Shown here: piece by piece, positions 1 through 8,284 of the stretch
How positions within the stretch are numbered: position 1 is the first letter of the stretch
Layout of the letters: every line of letters begins with the position of its first letter
NCBI GenBank assembly: GCA_043101635.1
Contig: JBICIE010000313.1
Coordinates: forward strand, 1 to 24,735
Length of the DNA: 24,735 bases
DNA from: CAYMJK01 sp043101635
GTDB lineage: Bacteria > Planctomycetota > Phycisphaerae > Phycisphaerales > UBA1924
Direction of reading: 5' to 3'
The notes under the pieces: generated by a model
Told to the model about the DNA's origin: nothing
The model's input: the letters and a program-made list of their open reading frames with translations, nothing else
The model's database searches: none
Translations under genes and position numbers: made by a program

Positions 1-2021
1 CGCTGATCGCCGGCAAGGCCCTGCTCGATGACGAGGATCGCCTCATTGACCTGGTCGGTCTTGACGAAGGCCCGCACCAGGGCCTGGTCGGCCAGGAAGC
101 GGTCCACGCCGCTGAGCATCTCCCGGGCGAGCAGCAGTGGCGGAATCGACTTGTCCCACTCCTCGCGGAGCTGGAACAGCTCACCGAGGTATCGCTCGGC
201 AGCGCCCGTCCGGCTGGCGCCGGACTCGACCAGAAAGACGCCGCGCTCGATCACTTCGGCCGCCTGCTCCAGGTCCCGCTCATCGAGCTGCCCAAGCTGC
301 TGCCGGCACAGCAGCGCGTAATAGTGATACTGCAGGTCCCACGAGCCATACGGCGCAACTGAGCCGGCGGCAACCGTGAACAGCCGCTCCGCCTCGCCGA
401 GCCGATCAAGGCCGTAGAGGGCCCGGCCGACCATGCCCTCGATCGGCCGCTGGCCATCGGCGTGCGTTGCCGGCGTCGTCCACAGGCGAAGCTGCTCGAT
501 CACCTCGCGCGGGGCCGTGGTCTCCACCTGGCGGCAGAAGGCGTCGAAGCGCTCGGCGAAGCCAGGGTTCGTCCCGGCAAAGAACGGGATCGCGCCCAGC
601 ACGCGCATGGCGTGGGCCGCGGCGTACTCCGTGTACGGGTTGGCGCCGAGTCGATCGGCGTACGCGGTCCAGTCCGGAAGCTGCCCGACCGCATCGCGAT
701 CCGGCGCCAGCGGACCATCCAGCCCACACATCGACTCGACGATGCTGCGCGCAATCAGGGCCTGGCCCCGCAGCGACGGATGCACGTGATCGGCCATGAG
801 TTCCCAGCCGATGCTGCCGCCGGGGCTGGCCGCCTGGAACGCCTCCTCCAGGTCACAGAGCACCGCCCCGCCTGACGCAGCCGCCCGCCGGATGGCCTCG
901 ACCGACTGCGAGGGCGGGCGCCAGGGCATCGGATCGAGGTCCAGCGCCCGGCCGAAGGCCTCGGCCGCCTCGTCATACCGCCCCTGGGCAAACAGCGCCC
1001 GGCCGAGCAGGAAGCGGGCCGTCGCCAGTTGCGGGCGCTGCGCCACCAGCCCCGACAGCGCCGCCGCGGCAGCGGCCGGATCGGACGCCATCAACTCCTG
1101 TGCCGCGGCCAGCGCGGGATCGCTCGCCGCCCCGGCGTCCCCGATCGGGGCGAGGTCCCGCTCGTTGGCCGGCGGGGCGCACACGATCACCGGGATCGAC
1201 CGCCCCTGGCACCGCCGGATCATCGCCCCGATGAACGCCTCCAGATTGCGCGCCGCGGCGTCCCGGGCCGGGTCATCAGGCCCGATGTCGGCCTGCCCCA
1301 CCATCGCCTCCATCATCGTGCGCGGATCCGACTCGTCATAGCCGCGAAGCTGGGCGTCGATGAACTGGGCGATCGCCAGCGAGCGCGTCGAGCGGATCAG
1401 CCGGATCATCCTGGGCGAGCGCCCCGCGGTGTGCAGCGAGGCCACGCCGTAGGCCCCGTAGAACTCGTTGTTGCCGGCGTACACGATGACCAGGTTCGGC
1501 TCGTACTCAAGCGACTCGGTCATGAGCCCGAGCACGGGGAAGGATGCGATCGCCGTGGTCCCGAGGTTGATTACCTCGACATTGCGGTCCGGCCAGAGGT
1601 CGCCGAGCATCGCCTGCAGAAACGATCCAGCGGTGAGGGGACGCGGATACGGATTGCCCTTCGCCGCCGAGGCGCCGACCAGCATGATGCGCACCGTGCC
1701 GGCGGGCTTCGGCATGACGAGCGCCGCGCGGTCCAGCGACCCGGGCCGCGACCGGTTGGCGAAGAAGTACGAGCCGGGGCCACCGTGGTCCGTGAAGATC
1801 AGCCGCTCTCCGCTGCGCAGCGTGCCGGCGGTGATGAACGTCGGCGGATAGCCCCCGAAGCCGGCGAGGCGCAGTGCGCCTTCAAGGCCGCCGAGCACGA
1901 CCGCCGCAAAGAGAACCGCAAATGTCACGAGCACCGCCAGCCGCTGGCCACGGCTGAGGCGGCTCTGGCGCGCTCCCCGGCGCGAGGCCGGCTGCCGATC
2001 TTTCCTGGGCTGCGGCGTCAT
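1..2021 (-). CDS. Membrane-anchored SGNH hydrolase with TPR repeats (3' end beyond window)
   Basis: About 673 residues are visible and no stop is reached before the left edge. A basic N-terminus is followed by one membrane segment (about residues 28-46), which probably anchors the protein facing the periplasm. The hydrolase blocks are readable: a G-A-S nucleophile block with Ser118 in place of GDS(L), the block III Asn in GNNEF (residues 183-187), and a terminal DxxHP block with Asp411 and His414. TPR-like helical sequence lies between blocks III and V and again after residue 420. The ATG at 2021 has GGAG six bases upstream and lies 20 bp after ccmD, so it probably ends the ccm operon. Family members are esterases or acyltransferases acting on surface polymers, but the substrate here is unknown. 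The SGNH fold call is firm; any role in cytochrome biogenesis would be guesswork. Confidence 0.8.
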   Translation of the reverse strand, partial: MTPQPRKDRQPASRRGARQSRLSRGQRLAVLVTFAVLFAAVVLGGLEGALRLAGFGGYPPTFITAGTLRSGERLIFTDHGGPGSYFFANRSRPGSLDRAALVMPKPAGTVRIMLVGASAAKGNPYPRPLTAGSFLQAMLGDLWPDRNVEVINLGTTAIASFPVLGLMTESLEYEPNLVIVYAGNNEFYGAYGVASLHTAGRSPRMIRLIRSTRSLAIAQFIDAQLRGYDESDPRTMMEAMVGQADIGPDDPARDAAARNLEAFIGAMIRRCQGRSIPVIVCAPPANERDLAPIGDAGAASDPALAAAQELMASDPAAAAAALSGLVAQRPQLATARFLLGRALFAQGRYDEAAEAFGRALDLDPMPWRPPSQSVEAIRRAAASGGAVLCDLEEAFQAASPGGSIGWELMADHVHPSLRGQALIARSIVESMCGLDGPLAPDRDAVGQLPDWTAYADRLGANPYTEYAAAHAMRVLGAIPFFAGTNPGFAERFDAFCRQVETTAPREVIEQLRLWTTPATHADGQRPIEGMVGRALYGLDRLGEAERLFTVAAGSVAPYGSWDLQYHYYALLCRQQLGQLDERDLEQAAEVIERGVFLVESGASRTGAAERYLGELFQLREEWDKSIPPLLLAREMLSGVDRFLADQALVRAFVKTDQVNEAILVIEQGLAGDQ

Positions 2022-2041
2022 CGACGGCTCCGATCGCCGCG

Positions 2042-2173
2042 CTACGCCCGCGCGCCTGCGCTGCGCCGCCCGGCGCCAAGCTTGCGCCACTGCGCCCACA
2101 GCCGCAGCCCGTACAGCAGCATCAGCCCCAGCCCGATCGCGTAGGCGAGGATGGCGTATCCGTTCCCGCTCAT
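2042..2173 (-). CDS. ccmD: CcmD-like small heme-exporter membrane protein
   Basis: A 43-residue protein starting MSGNGY, with a single membrane helix (about residues 6-21) and then a basic cytoplasmic tail (WAQWRKLG, RR). This is the size and topology of CcmD, which holds holo-CcmE to the CcmABC complex so that heme-loaded CcmE can be released. The ATG at 2173 overlaps the ccmC stop in an ATGA arrangement and has AGGAG seven bases upstream. Sequence conservation in CcmD is low, so the call rests on position directly after ccmC, size and topology. It is easily missed because a longer frame reads through it from inside ccmC. Confidence 0.8.
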   Translation of the reverse strand: MSGNGYAILAYAIGLGLMLLYGLRLWAQWRKLGAGRRSAGARA

Positions 2174-2865
2174 GACTGTTCTCCTGCGGGCATGGCGCCG
2201 GGCGCCGCCTCGGCTTCGGCCTGCGGCTCCGCGGCCGCCGTCATCCGGAGCAGGCGGTACTTCATCGCGATGAAGCCGGCGCACAGCATCGGGGTCGCCA
2301 CCAGCCAGACCAGCAGCGTCTGGCGCATTTCCGGGGCCAGCTCGATCGACGCCGGGTGGATGTCCGGCAGCAGCTTGGTCGAGAAGTAGACCAGCGGCAC
2401 ATCGAGGAAGGCGATGACGCCGTACACCGCGCTGACCAGGGCCCGCCGCTCCGGCGCCTCGATCGACGACCGGATCATCAGGTAGACCACGTACAGCAGC
2501 CAGAGGATAAGGCTGAAGGTCAGGCGCGGGCTCCAGGTCCACCAGTAGCCCCAGGCCTGCTTGGCCCAGATCATGCCCGTCAGCAGCACGATCGAGGCGT
2601 ACAGCACCGTGACCTGAGCCCCGGCGTGGGCCAGATCGTCCCAGTGGCTGCGGCGCTGCCACAGGAAGCCCAGGCTCGCAATGAAGACCACCAGCGCTGC
2701 GCCGAAGGTGGTCACCGCCACCGGCATGTGGAAGTAGAAGACCTTCTGGATCGGCCCCATGGTCTCTTCCACCGGCGCGTAGAAGGCCGCCATGGCGACG
2801 CCGACCACCACCAGCAGGATCGTCGCGCCCCAGAACAGCGGCATCAGCAACCTTGAGGACATCAT
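2170..2865 (-). CDS. ccmC: Heme exporter / heme-handling protein CcmC
   Basis: Six-helix membrane protein of the heme-handling family, which presents heme to CcmE on the periplasmic side. It carries the tryptophan-rich WWD motif at about residues 105-114 (WGYWWTWSPR) and the two conserved axial-ligand histidines in FHMP (about H46) and DIHPASIE (about H170). The Asp usually found in the WWD motif is Ser here. I chose the ATG at 2865 because GGAG lies seven bases upstream and the gene then begins 19 bp after ccmB. An upstream ATG at 2913 in frame would add 16 polar residues and overlap ccmB. The C-terminus has an Ala/Glu-rich tail beyond the family core. It sits between ccmB and ccmD in the operon. 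Confidence 0.93.
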   Translation of the reverse strand: MMSSRLLMPLFWGATILLVVVGVAMAAFYAPVEETMGPIQKVFYFHMPVAVTTFGAALVVFIASLGFLWQRRSHWDDLAHAGAQVTVLYASIVLLTGMIWAKQAWGYWWTWSPRLTFSLILWLLYVVYLMIRSSIEAPERRALVSAVYGVIAFLDVPLVYFSTKLLPDIHPASIELAPEMRQTLLVWLVATPMLCAGFIAMKYRLLRMTAAAEPQAEAEAAPGAMPAGEQS

Positions 2866-2884
2866 CGGCACACTCCGCAGTCGT

Positions 2885-3559
2885 TCATGGTTCGAGGAGG
2901 AATTCGAATACAAGCCAGCTCGCGACGATGAAAATCACGTCAAAGGCGATCAGCAGCCCCAGGCCGCCGCTCAACAGCGACTGGCCCTCTTCGAACAGCC
3001 GCAGCATGAGCTGGGTCGAGGCGATCACCAGCGGCAGGCTCAGGGGAAAGACCAGGATCGCCAGCAGTCCCCCCTGCAGCCGCGAGGATGTGACCGCCGC
3101 CGCAAAGAGGGTGCCGACTGCTGCAAAACCGAGCATGCTCAGCCCCATCACCAGCACGAAGCCCAGCGGCGCCGACGACAGATCGAAGCGGAACAGCAGC
3201 ACACCCACCGGCGTGACCACCAGCGCCACCGCCAGCATGAGCGCCACATTCGCCACCAGCTTGCCGATGTAGATCGTGCCGCGGTCGATCGGCGCCAGCA
3301 GCAGCCCCCCGAGCGCGCCATCGTGCGACTCGACCGCCATCGTCTTCTCGAAGCACAGCGCCCCCCCGAAGAGGTACGCCACCCAGAGAATCGCGGTCGC
3401 GTGCATGCCCTCGATCCGCGGCCCCGGCCCCAGCCCCAGCGCCAGCACCACCACGACCAGCACCCCCAGCACGATCACCAGCCCGACCGTCTGCCGGCTG
3501 CGGGCCTCGATCCGCAGGTCCTTGGCGACCAGGTGGATGACCTGCTGAGCCGCGTTCAT
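2885..3559 (-). CDS. ccmB: Heme exporter ABC permease CcmB
   Basis: A 224-residue integral membrane protein with about six hydrophobic segments, matching the usual CcmB length of about 220. It begins with an amphipathic cytoplasmic stretch (HLVAKDLRIEARSR) and has the family-typical LCFEKTMAVESHDGALGGLL region near residues 90-110. CcmB is the membrane partner of the CcmA ATPase. The CcmAB complex uses ATP to release heme-bound CcmE from CcmC/D rather than simply to export heme. The ATG overlaps the ccmA stop by four bases, indicating translational coupling. Confidence 0.93.
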   Translation of the reverse strand: MNAAQQVIHLVAKDLRIEARSRQTVGLVIVLGVLVVVVLALGLGPGPRIEGMHATAILWVAYLFGGALCFEKTMAVESHDGALGGLLLAPIDRGTIYIGKLVANVALMLAVALVVTPVGVLLFRFDLSSAPLGFVLVMGLSMLGFAAVGTLFAAAVTSSRLQGGLLAILVFPLSLPLVIASTQLMLRLFEEGQSLLSGGLGLLIAFDVIFIVASWLVFEFLLEP

Positions 3560-4311
3560 GCCCCGGCCCCCATGGCGCCGGCGACGATCATGTCGTCGAG
3601 CTTGCTGGTCGGCTCATCCAGCGCGATGCGCCCGCGGCGCAGCACGACCATCCGCTGCGCCAGGCGCAGTCCCTGGGCCAGATCATGCGTCGCCAGCAGA
3701 ATGGTGCGCCCGTCGGCGTGCAGATCGACGAGGCACTGCTCGAGCTGCCGCGCTGAGATCACATCCAGCCCGGTGAACGGCTCGTCGGTCAGCAGCAGGT
3801 CCGGCCCGTGCATCAGCGCCCGCGCAATGGCGATCCGCTGAGCCATGCCGCGCGACAGCGTCCGCACCGTGTCCCCCGCGCGATCGGCCAGCCCCACGAA
3901 CTCGAGCAGTTCCATGGCCCGCGCCTGGACATCGGGCACGCCGTACAGCCGCCCGAAGAACACCAGGTTCTCCACGGCCGACAGATCCCGATACAACATG
4001 AGCTGGTGCCCGATCATGCCGATCCGGGCCCGCAGCCGCGCACTCTGGCCCCGCACGGGCTCGCCGAACAGCTCGATCGTGCCCGCCGTCGCCGGCGCCA
4101 GCGTCGCGATCAGCTTCAGCAGCGTGCTCTTGCCGGCGCCGTTGGCGCCCAGCAGGGCCACGAACTCGCCGCTTCGAACAGTCAGGTCCAGACGGTCCAG
4201 AACCTGCCGCTCCCCGATGCGCTTGCTCAGCCCGGCGAGACGCACCGCCGCGCCGCCGCCGCTCGACGGCGCATCCTTCGCGATGCCCGGTTGCGCGGCC
4301 ACGATCGTCAT
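3556..4311 (-). CDS. ccmA: Heme exporter ATP-binding protein CcmA
   Basis: A 251-residue ABC ATPase. It has a Walker A motif (GANGAGKST), a Q-loop region, an ABC signature (LSRGMAQR), Walker B plus catalytic Glu (LLLTDEPFTGLD) and the switch His (ATHD). The frame is open much further upstream, but the true start is the ATG at 4311: it begins MTIVAAQPG and overlaps the stop of the upstream gene as ATGA, like its neighbours. About 20 residues precede the conserved core, a modest extension. The protein drives the CcmABCD complex from the cytoplasmic side of the inner membrane. Confidence 0.94.
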   Translation of the reverse strand: MTIVAAQPGIAKDAPSSGGGAAVRLAGLSKRIGERQVLDRLDLTVRSGEFVALLGANGAGKSTLLKLIATLAPATAGTIELFGEPVRGQSARLRARIGMIGHQLMLYRDLSAVENLVFFGRLYGVPDVQARAMELLEFVGLADRAGDTVRTLSRGMAQRIAIARALMHGPDLLLTDEPFTGLDVISARQLEQCLVDLHADGRTILLATHDLAQGLRLAQRMVVLRRGRIALDEPTSKLDDMIVAGAMGAGA

Positions 4312-5405
4312 GATGCGTCCACAGCGCCGGCGGCGCGCTGGCGCTGCCGGCCGGCGCGCACCGCCATGACGCCGATGATCGCGACGACCACCAGCCCCGC
4401 GCCGATCAGCGCAAGCAGCCTGGCGTGGGCCGCGGACCCGCTGGCCGCCGCGGCCACCGCCCCGCCCGTCAGCACCACGCCCATCTCCTGCCCGGAGGCA
4501 ATGTCCTGGGCCTGGAACATCCGCATCTGCGCAGCGCCGCCCATCGCCGGCGCCTCGGCCTCCTGCATCCCGATCGCCTCGACATCGCCGCCCATCGGCA
4601 CGAAGAACACCGCCGTGCGCATCGGCGCCGGCGCCGTGATGCGCAGATCCGCGTGTCCATCGTGCGGCGGAACCATGTACGAATACTGGAACGTGGTCTG
4701 CCCCGGCATCAGCGGCATCTGCACCGCCAGCTCGTTGCCCTCCAGCGTCGTGCAGCACCAGCCGTGGAAGCCGCTGGTCAATTGCACGTCGCGCGCCCCC
4801 TCCGGCAGATGCACGCGCACAGTCGTGCGCCGATCCTGGGCGTCCGGCGGCCCGCCGAGCCAGGTCCGGTCCGCCGGGTTCTGCACCACCAGCGTCTCGC
4901 CCACGACCGCCCCCTCAGGGGTGGGCTCGGCGATGACATGACGCATCGCGACATCCCACTGCGGCGTCTCGTCGGTCGTCTCGTACACCGTCACGGTCAC
5001 GACCGCCTCGGGATTCTCGGCGTCCATCGGAGCGCCGACCTCCAGATAGGTCACGCCGCCGTACTCGACCTTCACCACCGGGCGCACGCCGAGGATGATC
5101 GGCACATCCTCGAGTACGACCACGCCGTTCTCGTCGAGCGTCGCCGTCAACTGCTTGAGCGGCCGGTTGTTGTGGTACAGGTCGACCTGCACGTCCACAG
5201 AGCCCACCGGATCACCTCCGGCGCTGCCCTGAACCGCGTGGATGGCCAGCCGGCCCTTCGGCGACTCGGCCAGAATCTGATCCACCAGCGCCGCGTCCGC
5301 GGGGCCGACTGCAGGCGGCGCCGCGCCCGCCGGGGGCGCCAGCTCCTGCGCTGCCGCCGCTGCGCAGGCGATCAGCGGAACGAGTGCGGCCAGAAACGAT
5401 CGCAT
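4308..5405 (-). CDS. Exported/membrane protein of unknown function in the ccm operon
   Basis: I do not recognise this 365-residue protein as a named family. It has a signal sequence (residues 1-20; LIAC at 11-14 could serve as a lipobox), a Pro/Ala-rich linker and two beta-rich periplasmic segments. The first (about 50-145) looks like an Ig or carboxypeptidase-regulatory-like sandwich; the second spans about 150-275. A C-terminal membrane helix (about 329-350) and a short basic tail follow. The only cysteines of the mature part are an adjacent pair in HGWCCTT (217-218). I prefer the ATG at 5405 (GGAGG nine bases upstream) over the in-frame TTG at 5411. It lies 19 bp after ccmF and overlaps ccmA by four bases, so it is translated with the maturation genes. 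A role in apocytochrome or CcmF handling is possible but inferred from position only. Confidence 0.85.
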   Translation of the reverse strand: MRSFLAALVPLIACAAAAAQELAPPAGAAPPAVGPADAALVDQILAESPKGRLAIHAVQGSAGGDPVGSVDVQVDLYHNNRPLKQLTATLDENGVVVLEDVPIILGVRPVVKVEYGGVTYLEVGAPMDAENPEAVVTVTVYETTDETPQWDVAMRHVIAEPTPEGAVVGETLVVQNPADRTWLGGPPDAQDRRTTVRVHLPEGARDVQLTSGFHGWCCTTLEGNELAVQMPLMPGQTTFQYSYMVPPHDGHADLRITAPAPMRTAVFFVPMGGDVEAIGMQEAEAPAMGGAAQMRMFQAQDIASGQEMGVVLTGGAVAAAASGSAAHARLLALIGAGLVVVAIIGVMAVRAGRQRQRAAGAVDAS

Positions 5406-5424
5406 GTCCAATGCCCTCCGCGGT

Positions 5425-7452
5425 TCAGTGTGCCGTCACAGCGTCCGAGCCCCGCGGCGGGCGAACCGCCGCCGTCTCCATCCGGGCGACCGGGCTCGGC
5501 GCCAGCGCGGTCCTCGGCAGCAGGCGCGGCAGCATGCAGAAGACGCCCGCGCCCACCGTCATCGTGGCCCCGATCCACAGCCACATCGTCAGCGGATTGA
5601 CCATCGCCTGGATCGCGATGCTCTTGCCGCCGCCTTCCCAGCCGACCAGCGCGACGTACACGTCTTCACGCAGGCTGGAGCGGATCGCCACTTCGGCGGA
5701 CGGATTCTCCGCCTTGTCATAGAAGCGGCGCTCCGGCATCAACTGCACCGTTCGGCCGCTGTCGGTCGTCAACTGCAGCGTCGCCTGCACCGCGACGTAA
5801 TTCAGCTCGCGGACATCCCGCAGCGAGTCGTACCGCAGCGTGTAGCGGCCGACATCCACCGTCTGGCCCGGGGTCATCGTGATGCTGCGCTCTTCGGCAA
5901 ACAGGTTCGAACCGGCGATCCCGATGATCATCAGGGCGACGCCCGCGTGGGCCAGTTGCCCGCCGTAACGCCGGTGATTCAGATCGATCACCCGCAGCGA
6001 GGCCATCAGGAAGTTGCCGCCGCGAAGTCGCATGTGCCCGCGGACCGCCGGGACGAACGCGAAGCCGATCACCAGCAGCGTCATCACCGCGATCGCCAGG
6101 GCGACCAGGGCCGCAAAGCTGCGGATCCCAAGCACGATGGCCAGCACCAGGATCACCGCCGTCACCGCCGCCGGCGCCGCCACGCCCTTGCGCAGGCTCT
6201 GGGCCGCGTCCTTGCCGTACACCAGCAGCGGGCCGATGGCCATCACCGCCACCATCACCAGCCCGATCGGCGCCACCACGCGGTTGTAGTATCCCTGGCT
6301 CACGCTGATCGCCTCGGACACAAACACGCCCGAGATCAGGGGGAAGATCGTCCCCACCAGCGTGGCGCCGGTCATGACCAGCAGCAGTACGTTCGCCGCC
6401 AGGAACATCGCCTCCCGGCTCACGATGCTCTCGATCTTGATCTTCGAGCGCAGCTCGCCCCAGCGCCAGGTGATCGCCGCGACGCTCACCACGCTGCCCA
6501 CCAGGATCAGCCCGAGGAAGAACGTGCCCACCACCGATTCGCCGAAGGCGTGGACCGACTGGATCACGCCGCTGCGCGTGATGTAGGTGCCGAAGATGCA
6601 CAGCAGGAACGTCAGCGCCGTCAGCGACGCTCCCCACACCCGGTACGTCCCCCGCTGCTGCTGCACGATGATCGTGTGCATCAGCGCCGTGCCCGTCAGC
6701 CAGGGCAGCAGCGAGGCGTTCTCGACCGGGTCCCACGCCCAGTACCCGCCCCAGCCGAGCTCGACATAGGCCCACCATGCGCCCAGTGCGATCCCGCAGC
6801 CCAGGCTCACCCACGAGAACAGGACCCAGCGCCGCATCTCGCCGGCCCAGCCGTTGGCGGCCTTGCCCGCAACCAGCGCGCCGAGCATGATGGCAAAGGG
6901 GATCGTGAACCCCGCGTAGCCGAGGAACAGTGTCGGCGGATGCAGCACCATGGCCCAGTGCTGCAGCAGCGGATTCAGCCCGCGCCCCTCGACGGCCGCG
7001 CCGCCCGGCACGAGTTCGAACGGGTTGGCCGCGAACAGCAGCAGCGCCGCGAAGAACGCGTTCACCACCGACAGCGTTGCCAGCGTGATCGGCTCCCCCG
7101 GAGCGTCCAGCTTCCGGCGTGACAGCGTGGCGATCACGCCCATCACCGTCACCATCCACGCCCACAGCAGGATGCTGCCTTCCTGCCCGGCCCAGAACGC
7201 CGCGATCTTGAACTGGATCGGCATCGCCCGTTCAGAGTGCGACGCGACGTACGCAAAACGCGTGTCGCTGGTCAGCAGCGCCGCCAGCAGAGCAATCGAC
7301 GCGATTGTCAGCAGCGGCGCAGTCGCGATGACCGCGATTCGGGTCCACTTCAGCAGGCCCCGGTCGCGCCATGCCGCAAGGCCACCCAGCACGCCCAGCA
7401 GCGCCGCCAGGAACGTCGCCATCAGCGAGTAGTTGCCGAGCTGCTCGATCAT
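5425..7452 (-). CDS. ccmF: Cytochrome c heme lyase subunit CcmF
   Basis: A 675-residue polytopic membrane protein of the CcmF/NrfE family. It has the early GQEGSILLW motif (about 89-97), the conserved His in HPPTLFLGY (H171), the WWD motif (WGGYWAWDPVEN, 234-245) and a large periplasmic loop before the final helix, as expected. CcmF takes heme from CcmE and attaches it to apocytochrome CXXCH sites; in classical System I it works with CcmH and CcmI, which are not visible here. The ATG has GGAGG seven bases upstream and overlaps the ccmE stop (ATGA). The C-terminal tail is Pro/Arg-rich. Confidence 0.96.
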   Translation of the reverse strand: MIEQLGNYSLMATFLAALLGVLGGLAAWRDRGLLKWTRIAVIATAPLLTIASIALLAALLTSDTRFAYVASHSERAMPIQFKIAAFWAGQEGSILLWAWMVTVMGVIATLSRRKLDAPGEPITLATLSVVNAFFAALLLFAANPFELVPGGAAVEGRGLNPLLQHWAMVLHPPTLFLGYAGFTIPFAIMLGALVAGKAANGWAGEMRRWVLFSWVSLGCGIALGAWWAYVELGWGGYWAWDPVENASLLPWLTGTALMHTIIVQQQRGTYRVWGASLTALTFLLCIFGTYITRSGVIQSVHAFGESVVGTFFLGLILVGSVVSVAAITWRWGELRSKIKIESIVSREAMFLAANVLLLVMTGATLVGTIFPLISGVFVSEAISVSQGYYNRVVAPIGLVMVAVMAIGPLLVYGKDAAQSLRKGVAAPAAVTAVILVLAIVLGIRSFAALVALAIAVMTLLVIGFAFVPAVRGHMRLRGGNFLMASLRVIDLNHRRYGGQLAHAGVALMIIGIAGSNLFAEERSITMTPGQTVDVGRYTLRYDSLRDVRELNYVAVQATLQLTTDSGRTVQLMPERRFYDKAENPSAEVAIRSSLREDVYVALVGWEGGGKSIAIQAMVNPLTMWLWIGATMTVGAGVFCMLPRLLPRTALAPSPVARMETAAVRPPRGSDAVTAH

Positions 7453-7943
7453 CGCCCGCCCTCCGCGGCGCCGTCCGCCGCGGACTCGAGACCCTCACGC
7501 TGCCCGGGCTGCTCCAGGGCCGCCTGGCCGCTGAGCACCTGGGCCTCATGCTCGTCGCGCTTCGCCTCGTACTTGCTGGCGCACTTGGTCATCAGTATGT
7601 CGGCTTCGAACACGCCGCCGTCGGCGCTGGCGCCTTCCACGACCACCTCGCGCCCGGTCTGGAACATGTCCGGAACCGGCCCCTCGTACACGACCGTCAG
7701 TCGCTCCGACTCGCCGAGCAGATCGAACCTGGCGTACAGGTCGGCCGGGCGGACATCGGCGCCCTGCTCGGCCACCACGCCGTGAACCCGGGTCCGCTTG
7801 CCCTGCGCCGCATCGCTCTGCACGAACTCGTCGACATCGAGGTAGTACACCCAACCCGACTGCACGCCGGTCATCCCGAGGTACCCGACCGCCGCGGCGA
7901 TCGCGAGGCCACCGGCAATGAGCTTCATCTTCACGCCTGACAT
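7449..7943 (-). CDS. ccmE: Heme chaperone CcmE, Cys-type (CxxxY)
   Basis: A 164-residue protein with an N-terminal membrane anchor (about residues 5-24) and an OB-fold periplasmic domain. It shows the family signature YEGPVPDMFQTGREVVVEG (about 86-104) followed by the heme-binding segment. In classical CcmE this segment reads HxxxY and the His bonds covalently to heme. Here it is CASKY, with Cys121 and Tyr125. The Cys form is known from archaeal and Desulfovibrio-type Ccm systems. A charged C-terminal tail of about 40 residues follows. The ATG at 7943 has AAGGAG six bases upstream and lies just downstream of a sigma-54-type box. It is the first gene of the ccm operon. Confidence 0.95.
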   Translation of the reverse strand: MSGVKMKLIAGGLAIAAAVGYLGMTGVQSGWVYYLDVDEFVQSDAAQGKRTRVHGVVAEQGADVRPADLYARFDLLGESERLTVVYEGPVPDMFQTGREVVVEGASADGGVFEADILMTKCASKYEAKRDEHEAQVLSGQAALEQPGQREGLESAADGAAEGGR

Positions 7944-7967
7944 GAGGTGCTCCTTGCCCCTCGCTGC

Positions 7968-7983
7968 TGCAAAGCCCGTGCCG
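7968..7983 (-). promoter_or_regulatory. Sigma-54 (-24/-12) promoter for the ccm operon
   Basis: Read on the minus strand the box is CGGCAC, five bases, TTGCA, with exactly ten bases between the invariant GG (7982-7981) and GC (7970-7969). It differs from the consensus TGGCAC-N5-TTGCA at one position. Transcription would start near 7957, giving a very short leader that still carries the AAGGAG ribosome site of ccmE. Confidence 0.7.
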
Positions 7984-8055
7984 GCCCGCGGACAGGCCCC
8001 ACGGACGCCTGCGTGACATGAGGGTACTGCCCCGGCGCCGGCCCCTCAATCACAA

Positions 8056-8069
8056 TCCCGAACTCGGGA
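8056..8069. promoter_or_regulatory. Perfect palindrome, candidate enhancer (UAS) for the NtrC-type regulator
   Basis: TCCCGA-AC-TCGGGA is a perfect inverted repeat with six-base arms. Its centre lies about 106 bp upstream of the predicted ccm start and about 247 bp upstream of the predicted cytochrome start, distances workable for an enhancer-binding sigma-54 activator. The TCGGGA half-site recurs at 8095-8100 and 8173-8178 and in the 21.3 kb control region. Confidence 0.45.
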
Positions 8070-8092
8070 GACGACCGAATGGCTCTTCTTGG

Positions 8093-8102
8093 ATTCGGGA
8101 AT
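8093..8102. promoter_or_regulatory. ATTCGGGAAT site, candidate enhancer
   Basis: The ten-base site ATTCGGGAAT is itself a short dyad (ATTC/GAAT). It repeats, apart from its last base, at 8171-8180. The eight bases TCGGGAAT also occur on the minus strand at 21326-21333 in the second control region. It lies about 35 bp from the palindrome at 8056-8069. Confidence 0.4.
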
Positions 8103-8170
8103 GAACCCCGACTCGGCCATCGCCACCGGGCAGGTCCCAATAGCGGAGTTCAGGATCCGATTTCTCCACG

Positions 8171-8180
8171 ATTCGGGAAG
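8171..8180. promoter_or_regulatory. ATTCGGGAAG site, candidate enhancer
   Basis: This is the second copy of the ATTCGGGAA motif, 78 bp from the first and about 135 bp upstream of the predicted plus-strand transcription start. That is a usual distance for NtrC-type enhancers. Confidence 0.4.
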
Positions 8181-8284
8181 CCTCCCGGGCGCCGGTTTCC
8201 CATTGGCTGGAAACCAGGCCCTCGAACAAGGTCTTCGATGCCCTTTCTGAGCCTCCCAGGGCCATTTCTGCTCAAGTGCCATCT

